Positions 29,300-38,249 of a stretch of 64,000 nt of DNA are shown one piece after another (position 1 is the first letter of the stretch; the number at the start of each line of letters is the position of its first letter). Under the pieces are notes generated by a model, which saw only the letters and a program-made list of their open reading frames with translations, had not been told where the DNA came from and did not search any database. The DNA comes from Aminiphilus circumscriptus DSM 16581 (GTDB taxonomy: Bacteria > Synergistota > Synergistia > Synergistales > Aminiphilaceae): contig NZ_JAFY01000002.1 in the NCBI RefSeq assembly GCF_000526375.1, forward strand, positions 992,001 to 1,056,000. The letters run 5' to 3'. The translations under genes and the position numbers were made by a program.

Positions 29300-30040
29300 A
29301 TGAGCAACGGGCATGGGATAGCGAAGATCATTGCGGCGCTGGATCTCCCGACGGGAGAGGCGGCGCTGCGTTTTCTCGAAAAAATGGTTTGCGGAACAAA
29401 TGCCGGGGCGTGTGTCCCCCTCGAGTACGTGAAGGTGGGTCCCCGCCTCTTTGCCCTTGAGGGACGGCGGTTCGTGGAAGGATTGGTACGGGATGGGTAC
29501 AAGGTCTTTCTCGACCTGAAACTGCACGATATTCCCAACACCGTCGCGGGTGCCGTGGACGCCCTTGCGGGCCTGGGGCTCTGGGCGTTGACGCTTCACT
29601 CCGGAGGCGGTCGCGAGATGCTTGTCGCTGCGGCGAATGCCCGGGATGCGGCGGGGAGCGCCATGCATCTTTTGGGCGTCTCCGTGTTGACCAGCGTGGA
29701 CGACGCGACCTGGAAGAGTGTCGGTGGGGGCGGCTCCGTGGCCGAAACGGTGGTCTTGCGGGCCCGGCTTTGCGCCGATGCGGGCGTGGACGGTCTTGTC
29801 TGCTCTCCAAGGGAGTTGGAAGCGGTCCGACAGGCTGTGGGAGGAGCGCTTCTGACCGTCGTGCCCGGAATCCGCCCGGTCGCGGGAGGAGACGACCAGA
29901 AACGCACCGCCTCGGCGGGAATCGCCGTTCGGAACGGTGCGGACTATCTCGTGGTGGGACGTCCGCTCCTGGCGGCGGAGGATCCAGTCCTGACCTGGAA
30001 GGAACTGCAGCGCGACATGGAGGAGGCGGAAACACGATGA
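29300..30040 (+). CDS. pyrF: Orotidine-5'-phosphate decarboxylase
   Basis: ATG 29300 behind GAAAGGCAGGTG; 246 residues, normal for the bacterial enzyme. The catalytic DxKxxD charge relay is DLKLHDIPNTVAGAV, after KVGPRLF. The phosphate-binding end is VVPGIRPVAGGDDQKR and GADYLVVGRPLL. It decarboxylates OMP to UMP, the last step of the pathway. It overlaps pyrE by four bases, so the final two enzymes of UMP synthesis are translationally coupled. Confidence 0.96.
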   Translation: MSNGHGIAKIIAALDLPTGEAALRFLEKMVCGTNAGACVPLEYVKVGPRLFALEGRRFVEGLVRDGYKVFLDLKLHDIPNTVAGAVDALAGLGLWALTLHSGGGREMLVAAANARDAAGSAMHLLGVSVLTSVDDATWKSVGGGGSVAETVVLRARLCADAGVDGLVCSPRELEAVRQAVGGALLTVVPGIRPVAGGDDQKRTASAGIAVRNGADYLVVGRPLLAAEDPVLTWKELQRDMEEAETR

Positions 30041-30696
30041 ACGGCAGAGAAGAGTCCAGCGACGGTTGTCATTGTCACGAGGGTATGGCCTGCGGTAGTG
30101 ATTCCTGTTCTCGCGGTTCCGACGACGAAGCACAGCTCCAGAAACTCTTCGTGGAGACCGGAGCGCTTCTCTCGGGACATTTTCTTCTGACCTCAGGGCT
30201 TCATAGCGGCAGTTACATGCAGTGCGCGCTTCTTCTGCGCTATCCCGAGCACGCGGCTTTTGCAGGGGTGCGTCTGGCCCGGGCACTGGCGCACCTCAAG
30301 CCCGACCTTGTGGCGGCACCGGCCCTTGGCGGGCTTCTCATCGGCCATGAGACGGCCCGGGCTCTCGGTGTGCCCTTTCTCTTCTGCGAGCGCGAGGAGG
30401 GGCGCATGGTGCTTCGCCGTTTTGCCCACCCGGGAAAGGTGAGGGTCGTGGTTGTGGAGGATGTGGTCACCACGGGCGGCTCCCTTCGTGAGGTGGGGGA
30501 GCATTTCGCCCAGGGAGGGGCCGACTGGGTCGGCTCGGGGTGTATCGTCGACCGGAGCGCGGGACGCGCCGCTTTTCCGCATTCCCTCACGAGTCTGCTT
30601 CGGGTCTCATTTCCCGTCTATGAGCCTGCGTCCTGTCCTCTCTGTGTCCAGGGACTTCCCCTTGTCAAGCCCGGAAGCCGGACCGGAAAGCGATAA
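30037..30696 (+). CDS. pyrE: Orotate phosphoribosyltransferase with Cys/His-rich N-terminal extension
   Basis: Starts in the pyrF stop; 219 residues. The enzyme core begins near residue 32 with LQKLFVETGALLSGHFLLTSG and has the orotate site SGLHSGSYMQC and the PRPP motif VVVVEDVVTTGGSLREVG. Before it lies an unusual ~30-residue segment with GCHCHEGMACGSDSCSRG (four Cys and two His), which could bind metal; a short C-terminal CPLC is also present. The extension is in frame with the coupled start and no good internal start is seen. Last gene of the pyr operon. Confidence 0.94.
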   Translation: MNGREESSDGCHCHEGMACGSDSCSRGSDDEAQLQKLFVETGALLSGHFLLTSGLHSGSYMQCALLLRYPEHAAFAGVRLARALAHLKPDLVAAPALGGLLIGHETARALGVPFLFCEREEGRMVLRRFAHPGKVRVVVVEDVVTTGGSLREVGEHFAQGGADWVGSGCIVDRSAGRAAFPHSLTSLLRVSFPVYEPASCPLCVQGLPLVKPGSRTGKR

Positions 30697-30792
30697 ACGG
30701 CGGATGGACGAATGCCGCCTCTTCTGCCAGACTAAGAGGGCTCTTCGACGGCATTGAGGACGGAGGAGAGATTCCGGAGGAGGAGATGCGGC

Positions 30793-31512
30793 ATGGTGCA
30801 GCAGAGAAACGGATTTTCCGCCGGGAGCGCGTCGCTTCGCCCCTCCCGGGCGACGGGAGTGCGACGAGGCCGGGGAGTTCTCTCCCTGATGATTGTGCTG
30901 TGTGTGCTGGCGGGGGTGTTCTACGGAGGAAGCAGGGTCTACGGCTTGCTCACGGCGGCACGGAACGCCGGGGTGCCGTCGGCGGAAGACGGGGCCGTTT
31001 CCGCTCCGTCCGTCGTGCTTTCCTCCGACGCGCAGCCGGACAGGATCGCCGCGGGTCTTCCCGCTTCGCCCGACGTGCCCCTCGGTGCCGTGGTGGAGGG
31101 CAAAAAGGAGAGCTACTGGATCCGTATCGTGAAGAGTACTTATTCCCTGCACCTGTACAAGGGAAACCAGCTCGTGAAGACGTATCCCATCGCCATAGGG
31201 GAAAACCCCGGCAACAAGGCCCGGGTGGGAGACCGACGCACTCCCGAGGGGGAGTTTTCGGTGGAACAGATCCAGAACTCCTCCGCCTGGGTTCACGACT
31301 TCGGAGACGGCAAGGGCCCCATCGCCGGCGCCTACGGTCCCTGGTTCATCCGGCTCAAGACGGGATGGAAGGGCATCGGCATTCACGGTACCCATGATCC
31401 GTCCTCCATCGGCAAAATGATTACCGAAGGATGCATTCGTCTCCGCAACGATCATGTGGAGGAAGTGAAGGCCCGTCTCGCCCTCAAGGCCAGAGTGGTC
31501 ATCGAACCCTGA
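30793..31512 (+). CDS. Membrane-anchored L,D-transpeptidase (YkuD domain)
   Basis: ATG 30793 behind GGAGGAGGAG; 239 residues. One N-terminal membrane helix (LSLMIVLCVLAGVFYGG) preceded by Arg residues, so it is an inner-membrane anchor with an outward domain. Residues ~108-239 are a YkuD domain starting at YWIRIVKSTYSLHLYKGNQL and ending in the active site IGIHGTHDPSSIG and TEGCIRLRNDHVEEV (catalytic His and Cys). These enzymes form 3-3 crosslinks or attach lipoproteins to peptidoglycan. It follows pyrE by 97 bases and could be read from the pyr transcript. Confidence 0.92.
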   Translation: MVQQRNGFSAGSASLRPSRATGVRRGRGVLSLMIVLCVLAGVFYGGSRVYGLLTAARNAGVPSAEDGAVSAPSVVLSSDAQPDRIAAGLPASPDVPLGAVVEGKKESYWIRIVKSTYSLHLYKGNQLVKTYPIAIGENPGNKARVGDRRTPEGEFSVEQIQNSSAWVHDFGDGKGPIAGAYGPWFIRLKTGWKGIGIHGTHDPSSIGKMITEGCIRLRNDHVEEVKARLALKARVVIEP

Positions 31513-31539
31513 GCGGCGGCTTCCGCCATTTCGGAAATT

Positions 31540-31557
31540 CCCCCTCGGGGGTTTTTT
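31540..31557 (+). terminator. Weak intrinsic terminator
   Basis: CCCCC-TC-GGGGG followed by TTTTTT, 27 bases after the transpeptidase stop. The stem is short but the T run is good. Confidence 0.5.
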
Positions 31558-31679
31558 CTTTCATGGTATCATGGGCTGCGGTGTAGACATTCCGCGGCCC
31601 TTTTCGTCGTCGTCAACGGGATGACGGCGAAGCGAGGTGAGGCGAGACGAGAGCCGAACGTTCAGGGAGGGGTTTGTAC

Positions 31680-33350
31680 ATGGTGTTGTCGGATCTGGAA
31701 ATCGCACAGGCGGCAAAGCTGAAGCCCATCGGGGAGATCGCGGCGAAGCTCGGTATTCCCACAGAGTATCTCATTCCCTATGGGCACGACAAAGCGAAGG
31801 TCGATCTCCGGTTCATGAAGACTCTTGCGGACCGTCCCGACGGGCAGCTCATCCTCGTCACCGCCACGACGCCTACCGCCGCCGGAGAGGGGAAGACCAC
31901 CAACACCATCGGTCTCACCCAGGCACTGGTGAAACTGGGGAAAAAGGCGATGATCTGTCTGCGGGAGCCCTCGCTCGGTCCCTGTTTCGGCGTCAAGGGA
32001 GGTGCCGCCGGAGGCGGCTATTCCCAGGTGCTGCCCATGGAAGAGATCAATCTTCACTTCACGGGGGACATTCACGCCGTGGGCGCGGCCCACAATCTCC
32101 TGGCCGCCATGCTGGACAACCACCTGCAACAGGGAAACGCCCTCGATCTGGACCCCCAAAGGATCGTGTTCCGCCGCGTGATGGACATGAACGAGCGGGC
32201 GCTCCGGAACATCGTTCTCGGCCTCGGCGGCAAGGCCAACGGTATTCCCCGGGAGTCCGGCTTCGACATCACCGTTTCCTCGGAGGTCATGGCCATCCTT
32301 TGCCTTGCCCGGGATCTGACGGACCTGAAGGAGCGCCTCGGCCGCATCGTCGTGGGATACAGCCGGAGCGGCACTCCCGTCACCGCGGCGGATCTCAAGG
32401 CGGCGGGAGCCATGGCGGCCCTCCTGAAGCAGGCGCTGAATCCGAACCTGGTACAGACCATCGAACACGTTCCCGCCTTCGTCCACGGCGGCCCCTTCGC
32501 CAACATCGCTCACGGCACGAACTCCCTGGCGGCCACCAAGATGGCCCTCAAACTTGCGGAGTACGCCGTGGTCGAGGCTGGATTCGCCTCCGACCTCGGC
32601 GGAGAGAAATTCATGGACATCGCCTGCCGCTATGGTGGATTCCACCCCTCGGCGGTGGTCCTCGTCACCACCGTGCGGGCGCTGAAGCTCCACGGCGGTG
32701 TCGCGAAGGAGGCGCTCCGGGAGGAAAACCTGCCTGCCCTGGAAAGGGGTATCGAGAACCTGGAGGCGCATCTGGACAACCTGAACCAGTTCGGCGTTCC
32801 CGTGGTGGTCGCTCTGAACCGCTTCATCACAGACACCGACGCGGAGCTTGCTCTTGTACGCCGCACCGCGGAGGGGCGTGGTGCACGCATCGCTCTCTCC
32901 GAGGTGTGGGAAAAGGGAGGCGAGGGTGGACTGGAGCTCGCCCGTGAAGTCCTGGCGGCCATCGACAGGGGTGAGACCTATCGCCCTCTCTACGATTCCG
33001 AGCTGCCTCTTCGGGAGAAAATTCTCCGCGTCGCGACGAGCGTCTACGGTGCGGACGGGGTGGACTTCACCCCCGGTGCGGCGAAGACGCTGGAGGAGCT
33101 GGAGACCCGAGGGTACGGAACGCTTCCGGTGTGCATGGCAAAGACGCAGATGTCTCTCTCCGACGACGCGGAGTTGAAGGGACGCCCCAGGGGATTCCGC
33201 GTCACCGTGCGGGAAGTGCGGCTCTCCGCGGGAGCGGGCTTCGTCGTCCCCATCTGCGGCGCCATCATGACCATGCCGGGCTTGCCCAAGCGCCCCGCCG
33301 CGGAGAACATCGACATCGACGCCGAAGGCAACATCACAGGGCTGTTCTAG
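31680..33350 (+). CDS. fhs: Formate-tetrahydrofolate ligase
   Basis: ATG 31680 behind GGGAGGGG; 556 residues, the standard length. P-loop-like ATP motif [18 protein letters not shown], then [18 protein letters not shown] and the long conserved [22 protein letters not shown]-terminal signature [21 protein letters not shown] is intact. It makes 10-formyl-THF from formate, ATP and THF, or runs in reverse to gain ATP from C1 units released by glycine, serine or histidine breakdown. It stands as a single-gene unit, ended by a 28-bp near-palindrome. Confidence 0.98.
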   Translation: MVLSDLEIAQAAKLKPIGEIAAKLGIPTEYLIPYGHDKAKVDLRFMKTLADRPDGQLILVTATTPTAAGEGKTTNTIGLTQALVKLGKKAMICLREPSLGPCFGVKGGAAGGGYSQVLPMEEINLHFTGDIHAVGAAHNLLAAMLDNHLQQGNALDLDPQRIVFRRVMDMNERALRNIVLGLGGKANGIPRESGFDITVSSEVMAILCLARDLTDLKERLGRIVVGYSRSGTPVTAADLKAAGAMAALLKQALNPNLVQTIEHVPAFVHGGPFANIAHGTNSLAATKMALKLAEYAVVEAGFASDLGGEKFMDIACRYGGFHPSAVVLVTTVRALKLHGGVAKEALREENLPALERGIENLEAHLDNLNQFGVPVVVALNRFITDTDAELALVRRTAEGRGARIALSEVWEKGGEGGLELAREVLAAIDRGETYRPLYDSELPLREKILRVATSVYGADGVDFTPGAAKTLEELETRGYGTLPVCMAKTQMSLSDDAELKGRPRGFRVTVREVRLSAGAGFVVPICGAIMTMPGLPKRPAAENIDIDAEGNITGLF

Positions 33351-33373
33351 GCGGTCTCGTCGAGAGAAGTGAA

Positions 33374-33401
33374 GAAACGGCGCGTGTGCACGCGCCGTTT
33401 C
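33374..33401. repeat. 28-bp palindrome after fhs
   Basis: GAAACGGCGCGTG (33374-33386) and its exact complement (33389-33401) flank a two-base centre. No T run follows, so it may be a poor terminator or a protein-binding site; it lies 28 bases before the next start codon. Confidence 0.7.
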
Positions 33402-33428
33402 CCATTTCGGGAAGGTGCGGTCTCTTCC

Positions 33429-34328
33429 ATGATTGGAGCACTGGTCGGCGATATTCTCGGCTCTCCCTTCGAACGACGCCCCGTCAAACGGGAGGATGTT
33501 CCTCTCTTCGGAGCGGGAACGTGCTTTACCGACGATTCACTTCTCACCGTCGCCGTGGCGGCGACGTTCCTCTCCGGGAGGGACACGGAGGAGCGGTACG
33601 CGGCTTTTTTTCGCGAGTACGGCTCGCGCTATCCCGAGTGCGGTTTCGGAAGATCCTTCCGCGCCTGGCTCAGAGGCGAGGGGGTTCCCGGGGGCAGTTT
33701 CGGCAACGGATCGGCCATGCGTGTCAGTCCTGTCGGATACGCTTTCGAGACGCTTGAAGAGGTTCTCGACGGTGCCCGGCGGAGCGCGGCGCCCAGTCAT
33801 GGGCATCCCGAGGGGATCAAGGGCGCCCAGGCCGTGGCCGCTGCGGTGTTTCTCGCCAGGAAAAGCGTCTCTCGCGACGGGATCGCCTCTTTTCTGCAGG
33901 AACGCTTCGGCTACGATCTGTCCCGCCCTCTCTCCCTTGTCCGCCAGAGCTACACCTTCGACGCCACCTGTCCCGGAAGCGTTCCCGAGGCGCTGCTCGC
34001 CTTTCTGGAATCCACAAGTTTCGAGGATGCGGTCCGCAAGGCCATTTCCCTCGGCGGCGACGCGGACACCCAGGCGTGCATCGCCGGAGCGGTGGCGGAG
34101 GCGTGGTACGGAGGCATTCCCGAGGCCATGGCCCTGCAGGCGCTCGCGTTGCTCCCGGAGGAACTGCTCCGGGTGACCGCGGCCTTTGCGGCGCGTTTTC
34201 TGCCGCATTGGCGCACTTTCCCCCTTTTCGTCGCCCTCGCCGGGAAAAAGGACGCAGAAGAGGAGAAAGAGGACAAGATGGAGCGGCTCTTCTCTGGGGA
34301 ATTTTCAGGAGAGGAGAGGGACGCATGA
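33429..34328 (+). CDS. ADP-ribosylglycohydrolase family protein
   Basis: ATG 33429 (MIGALVGDILG); 299 residues. Typical DraG/ARH fold with two Mg sites: GDILGSPFERRP, FTDDSLLTVAVA (acidic pair) and, near the C-terminus, ISLGGDADTQACIAGAVAEAW. Family enzymes remove ADP-ribose from Arg or other residues, or hydrolyse related ADP-ribosyl compounds. Unexpectedly it is coupled by a four-base overlap to the first radical-SAM gene of the haem cluster, so it is probably co-expressed with it. No ADP-ribosyltransferase is nearby; the target is unknown. Confidence 0.9.
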   Translation: MIGALVGDILGSPFERRPVKREDVPLFGAGTCFTDDSLLTVAVAATFLSGRDTEERYAAFFREYGSRYPECGFGRSFRAWLRGEGVPGGSFGNGSAMRVSPVGYAFETLEEVLDGARRSAAPSHGHPEGIKGAQAVAAAVFLARKSVSRDGIASFLQERFGYDLSRPLSLVRQSYTFDATCPGSVPEALLAFLESTSFEDAVRKAISLGGDADTQACIAGAVAEAWYGGIPEAMALQALALLPEELLRVTAAFAARFLPHWRTFPLFVALAGKKDAEEEKEDKMERLFSGEFSGEERDA

Positions 34329-35449
34329 TTCCCGTGACGCGGTTTCTCCTCGGCCGTTCCGGCGGAGGAGACGGGCTTCGTTTTTCCAGGCCAGGGGCTC
34401 CCGTGGTGGTGTGGCACCTCACGCCCCGGTGTGATCTCCGCTGCCGTCACTGTTACGCCGCAACGGAGGATCGGGGTGAGCTGACGCCGCAGGAAGAGCG
34501 GCGCCTTCTGGATGAACTCGCCGCGCTGGGCGTGCCGGTTTTGCTTCTCTCGGGAGGCGAGCCGCTGCTCCATCCCCGATTCTGGACGATCCTCGACGAG
34601 GCTCGGCGCAGAGGCCTGCGGGTCGCCCTCTCGACCAACGGCGTACACATCGATGGAGAAACCGCACGGCGTCTCGGCGATGCGGGCATCGTCTACGCCG
34701 GAGTGAGCATCGACGGTGACGAGCGCACTTCCGATGCCTTCCGGGGTGTACGGGGTGCGTTCCGCCGTGCCGAGCGGGGTATCGTCGCCCTCACCGAGGC
34801 GAGAGTTCGCACGGGCTTGCGCTTCACCCTCGCCCGCTCCACCGCGGGGGCGCTGGAGGCGGTGTTCTCCCTTGCGGGGCAATGGAATGCGGCACGCCTT
34901 TGCGTCTATCATTTCGTTCCCGCGGGGCGGGGTGCGGCGGACCGGGCGGAGATGCTCTCCCGGAGTGAAACCCGTGCTGCGCTGACCCGTCTTGCGGCCC
35001 TTGCCGAAGGGGCGCCGGATCTGGAAGTCCTCACGGTGGACAATGCCGCGGACGGCATTTTCTTCGCGCTCTCCCTGTTGCGGCGGGGCGAGAAGGAAAG
35101 GGCCGGCGCGGTGTTGGAACTCCTGCGACGAAGCGGGGGTAACCGGAGCGGTGAGCACATCGTTTCCCTCCGGTGGGACGGGTTCCTCTTTCCCGATCAG
35201 TTTTCCTGGGGGCATCCGCTCGGCCGTTTCCCGGAACAATCCCTTGAGGATGCGCTGAGGAGAAGCGCGTTCCCCCTTGCCATCATGCTCCGGGACAGAA
35301 AATCCTTCGTGAAAGGGCGCTGCCGGGAGTGCCGGTGGTTCGACTGCTGCAACGGCAACCTGCGCGCCCGGGCCGAGGCGTTGACGGGGGATTTCTGGGG
35401 CGAGGACGGAGGCTGCCCTCTGGAGGACGGCGAGATTCGCTCGGCCTGA
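34325..35449 (+). CDS. ahbC: Radical SAM protein of the alternative haem pathway (AhbC-like)
   Basis: ATG 34325 overlapping the previous stop; 374 residues. SAM-cluster motif CDLRCRHCYAA (CxxxCxxC) near residue 38-45, then LLSGGEPLLHPRF and STNGVHIDGETA. The C-terminal extra cluster region KGRCRECRWFDCCNGNLRARAEALTGDFWGEDGGCPL carries the Cys pattern of the NirJ/AhbC group. AhbC removes two acetate side chains of 12,18-didecarboxysiroheme to give Fe-coproporphyrin. Assignment to AhbC rather than NirJ rests on the partner genes and on the lack of haem d1 genes. Confidence 0.8.
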   Translation: MIPVTRFLLGRSGGGDGLRFSRPGAPVVVWHLTPRCDLRCRHCYAATEDRGELTPQEERRLLDELAALGVPVLLLSGGEPLLHPRFWTILDEARRRGLRVALSTNGVHIDGETARRLGDAGIVYAGVSIDGDERTSDAFRGVRGAFRRAERGIVALTEARVRTGLRFTLARSTAGALEAVFSLAGQWNAARLCVYHFVPAGRGAADRAEMLSRSETRAALTRLAALAEGAPDLEVLTVDNAADGIFFALSLLRRGEKERAGAVLELLRRSGGNRSGEHIVSLRWDGFLFPDQFSWGHPLGRFPEQSLEDALRRSAFPLAIMLRDRKSFVKGRCRECRWFDCCNGNLRARAEALTGDFWGEDGGCPLEDGEIRSA

Positions 35450-35473
35450 CCGCAGAAGATGGGAGGAGGAGTC

Positions 35474-36445
35474 ATGCTCATTTCCTGGAACTGTACCAAC
35501 GCATGTAATCTTTCCTGTCCCCATTGCTCCCGAGACGCCGGGCAGGCCGCTCCGAGAGAACTTTCCTTTCAGGAGGGACAGAAGCTCATCGACGGAGCGG
35601 CGCGGGCGGGATTTCGTCTTTTCATCTTCAGCGGCGGTGAGGCTCTTCTGCGCTCGGATCTTCCGGAGTTGGTGCGTTACACCGCCTCCCGGGGAATGCG
35701 CCCTGTTCTCGGTTCCAACGGGACGCTCCTCGATGAGCCCCTTGCCCGGACGCTTCAAAGAGCGGGGCTTGCCCGGGCGGGGTTCAGCCTCGACAGCGTT
35801 TACCCGAAAGCGCACGATCTCTTCCGGGGTGTCGATGGCGCCTGGGACGCCACCGTGGCGGCCTGTCGCCGGTGTGCCTCCCTCGGCCTTCCCTTTCAGG
35901 TACACATGACCCTCCTCGACTGGAACGCGTCGGAACTTTCCGCCATGCACGATCTGGCGCTCGGACTGGGTGCCGCGGCGCTCCATCTGTTTTTCCCCGT
36001 CCGCACCGGACGAGGTCGGGACGCCCGGGGCATCGTGGAGTCTCCCGAGGCATACCGGACGCTCCTTGAGGAGATCGCCGTCTTGGCGGCGAAAGGCGCC
36101 CTGGACGTGAAGGCCGTCTGTGCGCCCCAGATCACGACGCTCCTCCCCCCGGAACATCGTTTCGGCAAAGGATGCCTCGCGGGAAAATCCTACTGTGTGG
36201 TGACTCCCTCGGGAGAGGTGCGTCCCTGCGCCTATCTCGACCAGGTCGCCGGAAACGTGTTGGACACGCCCTTCGAGGACCTCTGGCGGAATGCGCCGCT
36301 TTTTCGGGCCATGCGCACTCCGGAGTACCCTGGCGGTTGCGGCGGCTGTTTGTGGAGCGAACTCTGCGGAGGGTGCCGCGCCCGGGCGTTTGCCGAATCG
36401 GGAAATGCCCAGGGAAGGGACCCGCTCTGCTGGATGCCGTTATGA
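35474..36445 (+). CDS. ahbD: Radical SAM haem synthase (AhbD-like)
   Basis: ATG 35474 behind GGGAGGAGG; 323 residues. SAM cluster CNLSCPHCSRDAG, glycine-rich IFSGGEALLRSDLPEL, and a SPASM-like C-terminus with CLAGKSYCVVTPSGEVRPC and GGCGGCLWSELCGGCRARAF, typical of AhbD. AhbD converts the two propionates of Fe-coproporphyrin III to vinyls, giving haem b. It follows ahbC by 24 bases and overlaps ahbA by four. Together they form a complete core for siroheme-to-haem conversion. Confidence 0.82.
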   Translation: MLISWNCTNACNLSCPHCSRDAGQAAPRELSFQEGQKLIDGAARAGFRLFIFSGGEALLRSDLPELVRYTASRGMRPVLGSNGTLLDEPLARTLQRAGLARAGFSLDSVYPKAHDLFRGVDGAWDATVAACRRCASLGLPFQVHMTLLDWNASELSAMHDLALGLGAAALHLFFPVRTGRGRDARGIVESPEAYRTLLEEIAVLAAKGALDVKAVCAPQITTLLPPEHRFGKGCLAGKSYCVVTPSGEVRPCAYLDQVAGNVLDTPFEDLWRNAPLFRAMRTPEYPGGCGGCLWSELCGGCRARAFAESGNAQGRDPLCWMPL

Positions 36446-36912
36446 CGCCGGGCGAGCTGGAGGACCGTCTTCTCTCGTGCCTTCAGGGCGACGGACTGCC
36501 TCTTTCTCCCGTTCCCTATGCCGACCTCGCCGAAGAGCTGGGGGTTGCCGAGGAAGAGGTGCTTCAAGCGATGGAGCGGCTTATCGGATCGGGCCTGGTG
36601 CGCTTCTTCGGCGGCTTTTTCGATGCGACGGCGCTCGGCATGCAGGGAGTGCTCTGTGCTCTCGCCGTGCCGGAAGATCGCGTCGAGGTCGTAGCGGCTC
36701 TCGTGGACGCCCATCCCGAGGTGACACACGACTACCAGCGCGAGGGAGACTATGCGCTCTGGTTCACTCTGAACGCCGGATCCTCCGGGGAGCTGGACCG
36801 GGTTCTCACCGAGATCGAGGAGGAGACGGAATGCACCGTGGCGCTGCGCCTGCCGTCGCAAGAGGTGTGGAAGCTGCGCACCGACTTCCGTCTTCCCGGG
36901 AGCCGGTCATGA
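36442..36912 (+). CDS. ahbA: Siroheme decarboxylase subunit (AhbA-like)
   Basis: ATG 36442 in the ahbD stop; 156 residues. Lrp/AsnC-like fold: winged helix (PYADLAEELGVAEEEVLQAM, ERLIGSGLVRFFGGFF) and a RAM-type ligand domain with the family motif HPEVTHDYQREGDYALWFTL. The His in VTHDYQR is expected near the substrate. With AhbB it decarboxylates siroheme to 12,18-didecarboxysiroheme. The two subunits are coupled by a four-base overlap. A purely regulatory Lrp role is less likely, given the linked radical SAM genes. Confidence 0.85.
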   Translation: MTPGELEDRLLSCLQGDGLPLSPVPYADLAEELGVAEEEVLQAMERLIGSGLVRFFGGFFDATALGMQGVLCALAVPEDRVEVVAALVDAHPEVTHDYQREGDYALWFTLNAGSSGELDRVLTEIEEETECTVALRLPSQEVWKLRTDFRLPGSRS

Positions 36913-37400
36913 TCCTTTCATTCTTCGAGCGACGCGTCTTGGAGGCGCTGCAACGGGAATTCCCTCTGGAACGGCGTCCCTTCGCGGCGATCGCTTCCCG
37001 CCTCGACGCCACGGAAGAACAGGTTCTGGACGCAGTGCGCTCCCTTCGCGAGCGGGGCGTCCTGCGCCGTATCGGCGTGTCCGTGCGCCATCTCCGGGCG
37101 GGGTACACCGCCAACGCTCTTGTCTGCTGGCGCGTCGAGGAGGAGCAATTTCCCCTTTTCCGGGATCTCCTCCGGAACATGTCCGAGGTGAGCCACTGCT
37201 ATCGTCGCGGAACCACCCCGACCTGGCCCTACAACCTCTATACGGTCTTTCACGGCACCTCCAGGGATACGGTGGAGCGCAGCATCGCCGCCTTCGCGAA
37301 CCGCCTTGGAGATCCCGAACACCGAGTCCTCTTTTCCATTCGGGAGTTCAAAAAAAGCCGTCGCCTGCTGGCACGAGACCAGGGCGACGGCTCGGCATAG
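36909..37400 (+). CDS. ahbB: Siroheme decarboxylase subunit (AhbB-like)
   Basis: ATG 36909, overlapping ahbA by four bases; 163 residues. Same Lrp-like architecture: winged helix RPFAAIASRLDATEEQVLDA, then the AhbB-specific motif VSHCYRRGTTPTWPYNLYTVFHG, and a C-terminal FSIREFKKSRRLL. Distinct from AhbA by the SHCYRR and WPYN segments. Last gene of the cluster. No siroheme-synthesis genes (cysG, sirC) are in the window, so they must be elsewhere. Confidence 0.87.
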   Translation: MILSFFERRVLEALQREFPLERRPFAAIASRLDATEEQVLDAVRSLRERGVLRRIGVSVRHLRAGYTANALVCWRVEEEQFPLFRDLLRNMSEVSHCYRRGTTPTWPYNLYTVFHGTSRDTVERSIAAFANRLGDPEHRVLFSIREFKKSRRLLARDQGDGSA

Positions 37401-37606
37401 CAGGCTGTTTCTGAATCGGATCGTTCTGTAAAAGGCTGTCACGAGACTGCGAAGGATTGCCCGAGAGAGAGCGGAACTGCGGGTACTTTCAACTCCGCAG
37501 GGTCGGTCTTCTGCAAGGGAGGTGCGGTATGGGGCTCTCCGTTGCGGCGAGGTCTCGTCCGGGTTGCGTTCAGAGATGTCCTGTACGGACAAGGGGGGGG
37601 ATGCGT

Positions 37607-38158
37607 ATGGCCTGCGGGTTGGTCCTGGTGGATGTGCAGAACGATTATTTTCCGGGAGGGAGCATGGAATTGGCGGGAATGGAGGAGGCGGCCCGGAACG
37701 CGGCGGAGGTGCTCGCGTCTTTCCGGAGGACGGCTGCGCCGGCCTTTCACATACGACATGTGGCGACGCGTCCGGGATCGACCTTCTTTCTTCCCGGCAC
37801 GGCGGGGGCGGACATCGCCGAAATCGTGGTGCCCCTGAAGGGAGAACCGGTGCTGGAAAAGCACTTTCCCAACAGTTTTCGGGAAACGACGCTGGCGGAC
37901 CTTCTTCGGGAGAACGACGTGGAGGAAATTGTGTTCTGCGGAGCCATGACCCACATGTGCATTGACACCACCGTTCGGGCGGCCTTCGACCTCGGATTTC
38001 GCTGTGTCGTGGTGGGCGATGCCTGTGCGACGCGAAATCTCCGCTTCGGAGACGTTTTGGTGGAGGCGGCACAGGTGCAGGCCGCCTTTCTTGCGGCTCT
38101 TGCGTCGCCCTTCGCCAGGGTGATCTCCACGACGGAGCTTCTGCGGGAGCGGGCGTAG
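37607..38158 (+). CDS. Cysteine hydrolase (isochorismatase/nicotinamidase fold)
   Basis: ATG 37607, six bases after a G run (GGGGGGGG); ATG 37601 is alternative. 183 residues. The catalytic triad is visible: Asp in LVLVDVQNDYFPGGSM, Lys in VLEKHFPNSF and Cys in FCGAMTHMCIDTTVRAAFDLG. A cis-peptide-forming segment precedes the Cys. The family includes nicotinamidases and isochorismatases; absence of the nicotinamidase metal triad DxHxxxH argues against nicotinamide as substrate. Stand-alone gene. The 206 bases before it hold nothing I recognise. Confidence 0.85.
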   Translation: MACGLVLVDVQNDYFPGGSMELAGMEEAARNAAEVLASFRRTAAPAFHIRHVATRPGSTFFLPGTAGADIAEIVVPLKGEPVLEKHFPNSFRETTLADLLRENDVEEIVFCGAMTHMCIDTTVRAAFDLGFRCVVVGDACATRNLRFGDVLVEAAQVQAAFLAALASPFARVISTTELLRERA

Positions 38159-38205
38159 CGTTTCCGCCGCCGGGATGTTCTCCGCACTTCCGAAAACGCT
38201 TTTTT

Positions 38206-38241
38206 ACGAGGCGGTGCCCTTTTGGGGGGATGCCGCCTCGT
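38206..38241. terminator. Hairpin between convergent genes
   Basis: ACGAGGCGG and CCGCCTCGT can pair around an 18-base G/T-rich loop, between the hydrolase and YibE/F genes, with a short T run only on the upstream side. Function is tentative. Confidence 0.4.
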
Positions 38242-38249
38242 GCGTTTGC

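Noticed and set aside
36442-37400. Reading the two Lrp-like genes as transcription regulators
   Set aside because: The VTHDYQR and VSHCYRR...WPYN motifs and coupling to two radical SAM genes fit the siroheme decarboxylase subunits better.
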